From contig CM106585.1 of assembly GCA_048013815.1 (NCBI GenBank), positions 6,138,001 to 6,202,000 on the forward strand: 64,000 bases of DNA, given 5' to 3'. Position numbers and translations under genes: made by a program. Within the stretch, counting starts at the first letter, position 1, and each line of letters starts with the position of its first letter. Positions 53,388 through 64,000 of the stretch are shown in pieces. The DNA comes from Setoptus koraiensis. Its lineage: Eukaryota > Arthropoda. Below the pieces are notes generated by a model. It had not been told where the DNA came from. It saw nothing but the letters and a program-made list of their open reading frames with translations, and searched no databases.

Positions 53388-55267
53388 TGCATATAGGGTA
53401 GTAGTGGAAGTTGTCACTATATGGACCATTGCGGCCATTGCAGCCTCAGACCGTTGAGTTGAGTCGCGCTTGTCAGCGGCCGAGAACAATGGAATGTTGT
53501 TGCAGTTGTCGTGTTATTGTGCTGCTGCCGGTGCCAGATTGTTGTGTTGATCTAATGAGATTCACTGGTCGTTTATCTCGCTCTCTGATTAAATACACTT
53601 GTTGTTGTCCTGTGCTGCCGTCGCTTTATCGCTCGCTGCCTAGCCCAACATCTGACAATTGTGAGGCTGCGCTCGTTTGGCTTATTTAACAGCTTTACGG
53701 CGACAACGACGACGACGACTATATTATAAAGAGCAGCAGCTGATATAAAGAGAAAGATCTCGCAAAGAGAGAGAGCAAACAACGTTTAATTGGCAATCTT
53801 GATTAGATCTGGCTGTGGCGTCGTCGTCGTCGTCGTCGTGGTCGGAGCTGCCGTTGCTGTTGCTGCAGCGTTTATCTGGCTCCTTAGGTAGCTATGGGCA
53901 CTCAAACGAGCAGAAATGGCAGCCAGCGAGGGCTGCTAGCTAGCGATCATCACCATGGTCGTCTGCGCAGCTCCACTAATAAACTTGATAAACTACCAAT
54001 TGCTCGATAGATTAAATGCCAGTCACTCAGCCAGCCAGCCAGCCAGCCAGCTTGTGTTTGCGCGACCAACAAACTAAACTAACACTGGCAACACTGGCAA
54101 CACTGGCAATACTAGACGCTGGCAAGCAACGAAGATCTAATCTAAATTGATGACGATAAACTGATTAGTTTGTGTCGACAGGCCTCGTCTACTGTTGCTG
54201 CTGGCGGCCAACTTGCTCGTCGCCGTCGCCGGCGCTGTCGTAATCAACATCGACATCTCTCAAATACCCGAAACGCAGACAGACAGAGCTGCTCCGAGAT
54301 TGGCCAACAATCTCTCAGCGATCTGTTTTATCTTGCAAACAACGCATGAGCTGATGAGCTCATATTTGAGCCAATGAGTTGATGATTGGCTGACGATCAC
54401 AGCCAGGCCGGCCCGCTCTGGCTCGGTGTGTGGCCCGATCAGGCGGCCATTATCCGCTCACTGTCCGAGTTTGTGTGCCTGTGTGGACGGACGGGCCGCC
54501 GATCGAGCGCCGACGGGCCGCCGATAGAAAAGGATGTAGGGGCCGCGGAGCGAAGGCAACTCGTTGAGTGGCAGCCAAGAGCCCGGCAGCCCGACTCGAC
54601 TCGACGCTGACACTTCCATTTGACACTGGCATTCGCTGGGCTTTTGTGCCGCTGTCGCGTCTTGTCGCGACAGGTGACACTTGGCACGCAAGTCTCTGCC
54701 GGGCACCACAATGGCCCGCTGCAAAGACAGCGCCGGTATTGGTGGCAGCTCGGAGTGTCAGCTCAATTGTGCCAATTGTGTGTCGATTGACAAGTTGTGA
54801 GCAGAAAGTGCCAACCGGCGGCCGTGTGTCGGCGGCGCTTGAATTGCGTAATCAATTGCGCCATTAACGCATTGCGTCATCAGATAAAGACGCATGCGGC
54901 CATCGGCCGCATCAATCAGCCAGCGGACGCCGCCGCCGACAACAACAGGTGATAGTTTTGTCCCTTGATCCATCTCTGTCGCTCGCTCGTAGCCACCGAG
55001 ACGCTTGCTACGAGCTGCAAGCTGCTACAAGCCACAAGCGAGCGACAGTGTGTGTGACGGGCCGGCGGACAGCGAGCCCGGCGGCCCGTCGGCCCGTCGT
55101 TGCACTGCCAGCGGCCGCAATTAGCCGCCAATCAGCCGTCGGGCGAGCGGGCGCAACGCACATTAGTGTGGCTCGTTAAACAATTAGGGCTCTCACTGGC
55201 TTTGTCTTGTTGTTGGCGCGAGTAGGTGTTTGTTTTTGGCAGCCAGCGGATTGTTGATTGGGCCAGC

Positions 55268-55296
55268 GCCGGCGATAACCGGCAATTATCGCCGGC
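55268..55296. repeat. 11-bp perfect hairpin, 7-base loop
   Basis: GCCGGCGATAA and TTATCGCCGGC flank CCGGCAA. Same arm and loop sizes as the hairpin at 52570. Confidence 0.9.
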
Positions 55297-57364
55297 CGGC
55301 CGACCAGCAAAAACTATTCAAATATTGGCTTTGCGCCGCTGATCGATTTGCGCGATGATCGATGGCCGCCGCCACCGCCGCTGCCATGGTCTGGCCGCTG
55401 TCAGTTGGCCGCCGGTCGTTTTGGTGCCGGCCGCCGGTTTGTTTCGCAGTCGCAATGGATCGCCAGTGGCGCTGTTAGGCCAGCGGATCGCCGGGCCGAG
55501 CTGCCACCGCGATACAATTAACGCGCTGGCGTCCCATTTGCATTGTCTTAGCGGCGTCGCCGGACACAACAGGTTGGCCTGGCCGGTCCGGGTCGTTGTG
55601 ACCGGCCACAACAATGCACTTGTGCAACCATCACACAAACCTGTGCATATACACAGTCACCTGTATGAGCTCATGAGCTGGCTAGGCACGACGGCGAGTC
55701 GTGCGATTCGTTTTTTGCCCGTTTGCGCCCACTTTTGGCCACTTTTGCCCATTTTCGCACCCATGCTCGGGCGCATTCTCGGGCGCATTCTGGCCGACCG
55801 TTCTCTGGCCGGCCGTTCTCCGGCCGGGCGCGCACTTCCGAGCGGCCGCCGCGAGCCTATAACTGCAACAATTACGGGCGCCGTTGTTGGCGCTGCTGGC
55901 GCTGTCAGCGTTGCTAGCCGGCGCTGGCGTTGCGGTCCGGCCACAGTGGCGCTGCCGTGCCGCGACGGCGGCGCTGCTGACGGGCGAAACACGACGCGGC
56001 CTGGCGGCAGTCGGGCCAGTTGCGAAACAAGTGGCGATGGTGCCATGATTAGCACTTATTTACTTATCATCATCACCTCTGGCTCGTTTGCGGCCGCTTG
56101 GCGCATTCTCGCCGCTTGTCGGGCGCCGCGCGACGCAATTCGGCCGGCCAGCAATTCGAGTGGCCAGCGATTCGAGTGGCCAGCTTCGCGCGGCCAAACT
56201 GCAACCGTTTGTGCGGCTGTTGCAGCTTCGCTGTGGCCAAATTGGAAGCCAGCGAGCGGCTTGTTGTGGCGCTCACGCGGCTCGCACCGCTGGACACATG
56301 CGACGCTGGCCGCTCAACGGAGCCGTGGCAGAGAATTAATCATTATCGCCGGCCAGCGCATGCCAGCGCCGGCCTGGCCTCGTCGCCGCTCTCGGCCGCT
56401 GGCCGCCCGAATCGCCGGGCTGCTCGGGTCGCCGGGCTGCGAGCCTCGAATCGTGTGGGCCGCATACTGATTGGCCGAGCGGCCGCCGCTGGCCGCAGCG
56501 TCTAGCTGCGCCGAGCCGAGTTTGCCCGTCGAGGCTCGACGGTCCGCTGGACCATTTATACGGTCAGCGCAGCGGAGCGACAGCGCAAATGGGCGCGATT
56601 CGCCGATGCGCCGATGATATCCATATTTTGCGCTATCAGTGCGGCCATCAGGCGCTCGCCGATGCATAGTTGGCGCAGGAGAGAGTGTTGTTTGTATAAT
56701 TAACTGCGGTGTTACCTGTTGTATCACCTCCACACTGGCACCTCCGTTGTTTCGGCCGCTTGCAACAGTGTTTGTGTTGGCAGCGTCGCTGCTCGTCGGG
56801 CTCGTCGGTCTGGTCGGGCTCGTCGGGCGGCGACCGGCGGCCAGACCGGCTGCGAGACAGAGATAGAGATCACGGTCAGTCGGGCTGCACGACTCGCTGT
56901 CGGACTCGGGCCGGCGCTGATGGCGCTGATGCTGCTGATGCCGGGCCAGATTGCACAATGGGCACAGCTTGACCATTGGCCGGGCCGGGCCGGCAACACG
57001 TCAGCGCGCGGAGCGTCGTTAGCCCGTGGGCTCAGCAGTGCAAATATTGTAATATTATAATATGATAATATCATCATATCATCCCATCATATGCAGCCAG
57101 CATCACGCCATGAATACCGTCAGTTACCTGTTGGCCAGCCCCGTTTACCTGTTGTGTCTGTTTGAATATGTTAATGATGCCAATGCCAGTGCGTTGTTGG
57201 CAGCACGCCAACGACGGCGGCTCACCTGGCCGCCGTTGTGTCATAACACGGCGGCGATATTGTGTTGCCTTGCGTGGTTGCATTGCGCCACTATATGTGC
57301 CATTACATCATGTATTTATACATTATGTATGCATCATGCTGCTCGCATTGCGAGGCGTCATATG

Positions 57365-57404
57365 TGTCCAGCATATGCGACTACATGCGAGTATATGCTG
57401 GACA
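57365..57404. repeat. 12-bp perfect hairpin, 16-base loop
   Basis: TGTCCAGCATAT and ATATGCTGGACA. Confidence 0.9.
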
Positions 57405-57684
57405 GTATATGTGTGGCGAAAATTGAAATTATCGCCCGCTCGGCCAGTGCGCCGGTGTCATTAGCAGCAATTGTTGGTGTTGCCCAATTGCTGCAAGTGC
57501 AGCCGAGCTGCCGGTCGGCGTCGGTCGGCGTCGGTCGTTGCCGGTCGGCGTCGGATGCCGGCGTGCGGCGACCGGCCAACCTGACTAATGGCTAAATGGT
57601 CAACTGGCCAACTGGCCAACTGGCCAATTAGCCGTTTAGCCGTTTAGCAGCCGGCCGTTGCGCCGATGGTGATCACGCCAGCCG

Positions 57685-57717
57685 CTTATGCAATGCGCAC
57701 TGTGCGCATTGCATAAG
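57685..57717. repeat. 33-bp perfect palindrome, single central base
   Basis: CTTATGCAATGCGCAC, one T, then its exact reverse complement GTGCGCATTGCATAAG. It contains ATGCAAT-type octamer-like and GCGCA cores on both arms. Confidence 0.95.
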
Positions 57718-57963
57718 TCGGGCTGGACGATCCGCTCGACCATTTATACGCAATCTGTGCCAGTCGCGGCGTGCCCAACCGACGCGTCCATTGTCTCCGG
57801 CTCGGCCGCTGATTGCGCAATCACGAGCCGTGCAGCTCACACTGTTAATACAATGTTTGTTTGTGCAAGCTGGCCGAGCAGCAACAACAGCAGCAGCAGC
57901 AACAACAACAGCGCCATACTGTCCAGTCGGCCGGCGTGGCTTCAATTAGCGCCCATATAATTG

Positions 57964-58042
57964 CCGTCATAGCGTCATTGCGTCATTGAGTCATTGCGTC
58001 ATTGCGTCATTGCGCCATTGTGCCATTGCGTCATTGCGCCTT
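57964..58042. repeat. 9-bp tandem repeat (GTCATTGCG)
   Basis: About eight units with scattered changes (GAGTCATTG, GCGCCATTG, TGTGCCATT). Confidence 0.9.
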
Positions 58043-60185
58043 TGTAGGCGCAAGATTGAGTTTTCTGCCTTTCACGCGATATGCCACTTGTTGGCACTGA
58101 CAGTCGCTCAAACGGACACTTGTCCGCGATGGCTGCACTGTCAACGCAAACAATGCGAACCAGCGACAACAGGTGACCGTCGCGGCTCGAGGGGCCGCAG
58201 CGAGCCGTCGCCGCCCCAATCAATTCTGACAGCCGGATGGTCGGACAGTCGGACGGTCCGACGGTCGATGGCCGGCGCTCGACAGACGCCCGCTGATAGG
58301 TGGCGAGCGGTCGTTTAGACCTTTGGAGTTTCAGCGCGCTGTTGATGTTTGCCGTTGATATCGATCTAATCTGGCCAACCGGCCCAGCTCAACGAGCGAC
58401 CGAGCGAGCCCGACTGAGCCTAAATGAGCGAGACCGAGCGCCGACCGTGGCCACCAAATGGCAGCCGGAGATAAGCTGCTGGCGCATGATACGTGAGCAG
58501 CAGTTTTATATTTTATTTATATTATAGGGCGATAAAAAGTTATATTTATTTATTTTTCGATTTATGTGTGTGCGTATTGGCGCGGCCATTCGATCGAAAT
58601 GGGAGCAGGACTTTTAATTGGCCAATGGGCTCTCAGTGGCTGCTGGCATTCGGCCAAGGCGCCGCTGACTTTCTCCGGGCAGCGCGTTGATTTACTACAC
58701 CGTCTGTTGCTTGCATTATGTTGCGAGCTCACATTGGAGCTTGAGTGGCCAGTTTTAATAGAAATCTCGCCAGACTGCAAAGTCGAGCAGAGAGCGAGCT
58801 TCAATAGAATCCGCTGGACAGTCTGTACAGAGGACGAGAATTGCGCTTGCGTCTGACGCTCGTACACGACGCACTGGCCACAGCGAGCCAATAGGGCGAG
58901 GAAATATTAAATCGACGATGCCTTCATATTGTGTTTATGCCGGCCGGCCACTTGAGGGCCACTTGTCGGCCACTTGGCGAGTGACCAGTGGTCTCAACGG
59001 TTCGGCCGCTGGTCTGAGCGCTGGCTGGCGGACGAAACAGAACGAGACGAGATTGGGCGCACAGCAGAATTCACTTTCGGATTGGCCTGTCGAGCTGCCA
59101 GTTGCAAGTTGGAGCCAATCCAATTGAAACGAAACAAAACCAACTGGCTGCGTCGGGCGAGATTAATTTTCACGGTCATCGGCGTGGTGGTCGTGTTAGT
59201 TATTAACTCTCGTCACGTCATTTGGCCGCTCCACTCGACTGTTGGCCATCGTCGACTGCTGGCCATCGTCGACTGCACCACCGTCGGCTGCACCGTCGTC
59301 GATTGCACCATCGTCGACTGCACCGAACCACTGCCCGAGCGACTGCAGTTTGCGCCCGCTCGCAGCTCCCGGCTCAACGCAACTCGAAGCCGCTCGCAGC
59401 CGCTCGCAGCCACTCGCACCAACTCGCACCAACTGACCACTGCAACTGACCACTGCGAGCGCTGCGTCTAAGCGACTCGACAGACTCGCACCAGCAGCAG
59501 CAGCAGACAATGACGACATGAGAGCGCGTTAACAACGCTCCGATTAGTCAGCGAAACAACAACAAACAACAACAACAGGTAGTTAAGTGGGCAGGCTGCT
59601 GGCCGTGATTGGGCTCGCTGCTGCAGTCGCTGTCGCCGTTGTTGTTGCCGTTGTTGTTGGTGTTGCTGTCGTTGTTGCTGCTGCCAGCAGCCCAACAACG
59701 AGGCTCAATCTGGGAACGAACGTTACTCGCAGCCTCTCTGCCAGCACCTGTTGTTGTCAGTCGTGTTCGCCAGGTAAACACACTGCCCCCAATGCAGTCG
59801 CTGCGTGCTCGTCGTTGTTCGTTGTTGCCGGTTGTTGCTCGCTGTTGCCGGTTGTTGCTCGTTGTTGCGCGTTGTTGTGGCTCGTCGGGCCGGCCCGGAA
59901 TATGTATTCATGACGCCCGATATAAATTGCCCGATAATATATATGAGGGCACTCACATGACGCTGGCAGCACATGACTCATGATTGCAGCAGCACATGAT
60001 TGCTGCACCACATTGAGTCGGTGCACTGGTGCGCACCAGCAACAATTGACGCTCGCGCCAGCCTCCACGGCCAGTCAATGGGGATCGTCGTCCCGTCCAA
60101 TTGCAGCGTAATTGTGTATGTGTAACGCAACCGACGGCCAATTTGTTGCCCTCCGAACTCATTAGGTAACCCGCGTTCGCACCGT

Positions 60186-60290
60186 CGCGTCCCGTATATT
60201 GCGTACATCGCGCCTATTGCGTATATTGCGCCTATTGCGTTTATTGCGTCTATTGCGTCTATTGCGTCTATTGCGTCTATTGCGTATACC
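60186..60290. repeat. 9-bp tandem repeat (TATTGCGTC)
   Basis: About eleven units, diverged at the left end (TATTGCGTA, TATTGCGCC) and homogeneous at the right, a pattern of directional expansion. Its translation mimics leucine-rich or NRR repeats but is not protein. Confidence 0.92.
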
Positions 60291-60327
60291 GTACAGTGTA
60301 CATGTAAAGTCTGCTGGCCACAGAGAG

Positions 60328-60330
<3 letters not shown>

Positions 60331-60398
<68 letters not shown>
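60331..60398. repeat. Compound (TA)14(GA)20 microsatellite
   Basis: Pure TA run to about 60358 followed directly by a pure GA run to about 60398, a potential combined cruciform and triplex (H-DNA) site. Confidence 0.95.
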
Positions 60399-60399
<1 letters not shown>

Positions 60400-61144
60400 T
60401 TTGTGTGGATTGTGTAATAATACACACAATAGAATGCAGACCAATAATGGGAACGCTCGCAATAGAAGCGTCGGTCGCTGACGCAATCACGGCCACAATC
60501 GCTGCAAAGGTCCGTCACAAATTGCGCTTCAATTGTCTTGTTTCTCGCCAGTGGCTCTCACTTGCGAATGACGCTGTCCACTCACTTGGCACTCGGCTCA
60601 CCTGTGTACAGAGCGCGACTACAAGTGAACAGGTGAGTGTAAGCTGAGTGGTCAAGTTGCGGGCTCGCGCAATCGAAGCTCCGAGGCTGCGACCGATCGA
60701 AAGTTGCTCGACTCAAGCAAACACACTTGTTCACACTTCACCTAACACACCTCTCACCTGTGCACCTGTTACTGTCGCTGTTGGTGTGAGCTCGCAACAA
60801 CAGCACCAACACCAACAACAGCAACAACACCAGCAACAACAATAACAACACCAACAACAACAACACCAGCAACAACAATAACAACGCCAACAACAACAAC
60901 AAGTGCAGTGGGCGTGCGTTGTTGCGGGCCCTCATGCAGCCTTGCGCAACCTTATTCGAGCTTATTCAGGCTTGTTCGCGCCGGCACCCTCAGCACCCAA
61001 TTGGCGGCGTCATTACGCGTCGTGTATCAACATTGTTGTTGGCACAGCCACTATGCGCGCTTGTGCTGCCCGTCGAGCAATGTAACAATGGCCTGAACTT
61101 TGCGCTTCGATTGCGCTCGTTGTGATTTCGTTGCGATCGCGCTG

Positions 61145-61207
61145 CCGCAACAACAACAACGGCAACGACAGCAGCAACAACAACAGCAACAACAACAGCA
61201 ACAACAG
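61145..61207. repeat. CAA/CAG triplet array
   Basis: CAACAACAACAACGGCAACG then CAGCAACAACAACAGC units. It ends in CAACAGGTCGACC. Confidence 0.9.
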
Positions 61208-62222
61208 GTCGACCATGCAGTGTTGCCATTGTCGGTCCAGCAACCACTGGCAACAACACATCGGGGCTCAGGCGACGGACAAAGCCGCTGCTCGCCAGAA
61301 TCTAATGCAATTTGTGTCTATCTAATCGCTCGGTCGCGATTTGTGCACACTGGGCCAACTTTGTCTTCTCGCCACAGGCACAAGCACACTATGCCAGTCA
61401 CCCGATGGGAGCCGCATTAGGCGATGGGAGGCGCAAGGTGAGCCGGCACTTGCTGTGACTCGCCATTAGAATCACCATTATACCGGTACGTTCGGGGCAC
61501 GTATTGCACAGTGTGCCGTTTTCGCACATCGCATTAAGTGAGCACAAAGCTCATTCAATTATTTTCAGGCATTATCGCTATAGCTGGGCCTGATTAATGG
61601 CCGCTCAACGGCTCACCAGTGATTGCTCGTGAGTGCTGCACCGGAAGTCACTTTGCCAGGTCCTGTTAACTCGACACTAGCTCGTGCACCTCTCGCACCT
61701 TTTGCAATCACAAGCACGAGGTGCACCTCGTGCTGCCTGTGCACCCGTTCCAATCTGATTGGCGGGATAAATCGACCAATCGAGACTCTCGATTCGAGAG
61801 CCCACAAGTGGCCCAATGAGCGACACACACACACACACACTAAATTAAATAAGAGCCGCTGTAAGCAAGATCAACAGCATGACGCAACGGCATTGATAGC
61901 ATCGCAATTGTCAGCTCACTTTAAGTGGCTGGCCCCTTCGCTGGGCCCATAAAGCTCGCGTGGGAGGCATCCCCGTTGGTCAGTTGTGTGCATGTCAACT
62001 GTGCGTCGGAGCGGCACAGAATAAGCACAATCGCACAGGAGTCAGTGGCTGTTGGTTTGCGAATAACTGGCTCGTGTGCATTTATAATCCATGACCGTGC
62101 ACAGACAATGGGATTAGCATAATTAGGATTGACTCGGTCACAGGTGAACAAGCGGAAATAGCGACTTGTCACAGCAATCATTGGACAGCGGACAAATTTG
62201 TTCCGTTTGTTGGTTGGACCAT

Positions 62223-62322
62223 CCGACTGTCCGACTATCCGACTATCCGACTATCCGACTATCCGACTATCCGGCTGTCCGGCTGTCCGACTATCCGACT
62301 GTCCGATTATCCGACTGTCCGT
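62223..62322. repeat. 8-bp tandem repeat (CCGACTAT / CCGACTGT)
   Basis: About twelve units with A/G and A/G variants (CCGGCTGT). The length is not a multiple of three. Confidence 0.92.
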
Positions 62323-64000
62323 GGACGGAGGCCGCCTCGTTCGATGCAACAACGGCCCCTCGGGAATGGGCCACTTCGATGCCTGCGCTACAACGCAAAA
62401 TGTCAACACTTGGCCAGCACTGACCGCGGGCCAAATTTGACCGGCGCAAGGCGGCTGCGCCAGGGCTTATCGAGGGCGGGCCGTGCCCAGTTTGCAGGTT
62501 GCTGCAATTAGAGTGATGGGTAATTTATTGTAGAGTGCGCTGTTTGTGTTGTTGTTGCATTTGATAGATTGATTTGCGCCTATTTGCGCCCATTTGGCTC
62601 GTATGGTCACGCTTTGGTGCACGCTCAAACTGCACACCACTGACAACGCGGATCAAATCAAATTAAAATTAAATTAAAAATTGGCCAGCACATCGAATGG
62701 GCTCGTCACAACAGCGACGCCAACGCCAACACCGTCAACGGCAACACCAACACCGACAACAGCGACAGCAAACAACAACAATGACGACAGTGGCAGCTTC
62801 ACGCTTTCTCCGCTCGTCGGCTCACAATTGTCAGCGGTGGCGTCACATGCGACCCATTGAGTCGCGAGTCGCCGATTGCGAGTCGCCGATTGCGAGTCGC
62901 CGATTGCGAATCGCCAATTGCGAATCGCTCACTCATCTCAGGTGAGTCACCTGCTCGCTCACCTGCTCGCTCGCCTGATCGCTCGCCTGATCGCTCGCCC
63001 GAAGTGATTGCGAGCGAGCCAAACGAGCTGGACGCCGGTGCGCGAGCTCGCGCGCCGCCGCCAACGATCAAATAAATATGCTAATTGTAATCCAGTTTCG
63101 CTTGGCCGTGAACAACAAGCATGTTAATTCATTGCGTAACTGCTGCATCGATATAAGCCGGTTGACACACACGACAGTTGGCGACAGGCAGCGCCATGGC
63201 GAGCTTGCCAATGTTGACAGCTGATGCGAGTTGACTGCGTTTGTTGAGCGCGACGCGATTGCGTCATCAGCGTCAGTTCCGCATTCTGTGACTCACAATT
63301 GCATTTGTCAGGCTGACAAATGTTGCCTTGACATGGGCCCAAAAGATACCAAATGGCATGAGTGGCGCGCATTTGGCATTTTGCGTTTGCCATTTGACGT
63401 GTACGTGCGCCACAAGCGAATCAATTCTGGGTACTGGGTAATTGTGGCCAAAGTACAATTGCGACTGACAGTTGGCCAGTCGCAAGTCGCCAGTGAATAC
63501 ATTTCGCTGCCGCCACTCATCACACAGTTACATCGAGCAACATATATTACGCAATCGACAGAGCAGTGGTTGTTGTTGGCGCACTCACTTAATGCTGTCT
63601 CTGGTTGGCTGGCTGGCTGGTTTGCCGGATAAAAAGACGCCAACTAGCCAGCTGTTTGGGGGTGCTCGCCAGCGTTTGTAGTTTGCCAACTTTTGCAGTT
63701 TGCTCGCAGTGGCTGCCAGTTGCGACAGCGACAACGGGGCCCATCCATTAAATTGGGGCGGCCGGCGAAAATCATCCGAGAATTAGTCGGCAATCGGCTG
63801 GCCCGCCGATCTAATGGGCACCTCTCTTTGGCTGGCCAGCCGATATTCATGAGGCGCCGGTCGCCGAAAGCGATCGCCCGGACATCGATCACAAGCGGGC
63901 ACTTTTTAAACTCATCCGATCGGCTCGGCAGGAGCCGCTCGAGTCGCAATCCAAACGTGCATTCTTCCATTATCGACCAATCTCATGATATGAGATTTTT

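Larger units (their letters stand above)
48330..54950. other. Gene-free GC-rich desert, third part
   Basis: No gene supported. 48.3-48.5 kb is the TCF 5' flank (AAT repeats at 48380-48405). 48.5-50.1 kb is rich in GGTGCACC words, much like 12.0-12.9 kb and 60.0 kb, with a GCACCGCTCAAACTGGT-type array (about 49722-49795) and a 16-bp GGCTGTTAGCTGGTGC array (49923-49988). Later come a 19-bp GTTGCCTCTCGCTTGTCG array (about 52690-52756), CCAGCCAGCCAG runs (53050-53080, 54030-54050), ACTGGCAAC repeats (54083-54110) and two hairpins listed separately. Cys- or Thr-rich open frames are repeat-derived. Confidence 0.6.
54951..64000. other. Gene-free GC-rich desert, fourth part
   Basis: No gene supported. 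Long open frames such as 55355-56470 and 56314-56976 have Arg/Ala/Gly-rich translations expected of GC-rich DNA, with open frames on several strands at once. Repeats: 9-bp GTCATTGCG (57964-58042); GTCGACTGCACC-type (about 59240-59330); CTCGCAGCC-type (about 59370-59450); GTTGTTGCCG (about 59812-59880); 9-bp TATTGCGTC (60186-60290); TA and GA microsatellites; CAA/CAG arrays (60790-60900, 61145-61207); 8-bp CCGACTAT (62223-62322); 14-bp GAGTCGCCGATTGC (62866-62928); and GCTCGCCTGATC-type (about 62945-63000). Several CAACAGGTR sites cluster at 54.9-59.8 kb. Confidence 0.6.

Noticed and set aside
55355-56470. Longest open frame of the last desert (371 codons, +)
   Set aside because: The translation is Arg/Ala/Gly-rich without domain motifs, overlapping frames are open on the other strand, and GC-rich DNA gives few stops. 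It looks non-coding.
60199-60417. Leucine-rich-repeat-like translation (LLRLLRLLR)
   Set aside because: It is produced by the 9-bp TATTGCGTC tandem repeat read in frame, and carries on into the microsatellites.
1-64000. tRNA, rRNA and snRNA genes
   Set aside because: I looked for tRNA B-box-like GGTTCGANTCC with matching acceptor stems and for obvious snRNA starts and found none. A covariance-model scan would be decisive.
1-64000. Transposons with terminal inverted repeats, LINEs, LTR elements
   Set aside because: No transposase, reverse transcriptase or long terminal repeats were recognised. The inverted repeats seen are short, loop-small and mutually unrelated.

Overview
The window is animal nuclear DNA, most likely from an arthropod. 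The main support is a multi-exon group VI-type chitinase with peritrophin-like chitin-binding domains. Metazoan genes (SPDEF/Ets98B-type ETS factor, TCF/LEF with C-clamp, kinesin-5, Nup54, TFIIA large subunit, Peter pan, PRRC2/nocte-like) agree with this. Very long Gln/Asn tracts, CAA/CAG arrays and dense short tandem repeats suggest a mite-like genome, but that placement is a guess from texture. No viral, prokaryotic or complete transposon genes were recognised.

Layout. 1-1.3 kb: ETS factor ORF. 1.3-8.7 kb: gene-free, GC-rich and repeat-laden to about 5.5 kb, then AT-richer. 8.7-11.3 kb (-): Gln/Pro-rich PRRC2/nocte-like gene. 11.3-14.4 kb: two TATA-type promoter candidates and a short-chain dehydrogenase pseudogene; pieces like its tail recur near 8 kb and 17 kb. 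14.4-15.8 kb (-): lysosomal phospholipase A2/LCAT-like enzyme with GATA motifs upstream. 17-32 kb: a desert of short-period tandem repeats, perfect palindromes and recurrent E-box-like and bZIP-like motifs. 32.1-38.4 kb (+): five-exon chitinase with a GH18 domain and two CBM14 domains. 39.8-48.3 kb: compact AT-rich cluster of intronless genes: TFIIA large subunit (+), Nup54 (-), Peter pan (+), kinesin-5 (+), MRTO4-like (-), a Peter pan/kinesin chimeric fragment (+) and TCF/LEF (-). 48.4-64 kb: a second GC-rich repeat desert with no convincing gene.

The cluster genes do not form one pathway. They share being single-exon, mostly shorter than their families, and (four of them) having an AATAAA at or within a few bases of the stop. 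Peter pan and MRTO4 both act in 60S ribosome assembly; Nup54, TFIIA and kinesin-5 are housekeeping or cell-division parts; TCF/LEF is the Wnt nuclear factor but seems to lack the usual beta-catenin-binding N terminus. This can be read as a compact intron-poor neighbourhood or as an island of retrocopied, trimmed paralogues.

The best candidates for novelty are the Peter pan/kinesin chimera with its implied block duplication, the island of trimmed intronless genes, the 106-residue duplication in the kinesin stalk, the insertion inside the ETS domain, two near-perfect palindromes, and strong over-representation of CAACAGGTR and TTACGTAA in the non-coding DNA. All counts and coordinates were read by eye.
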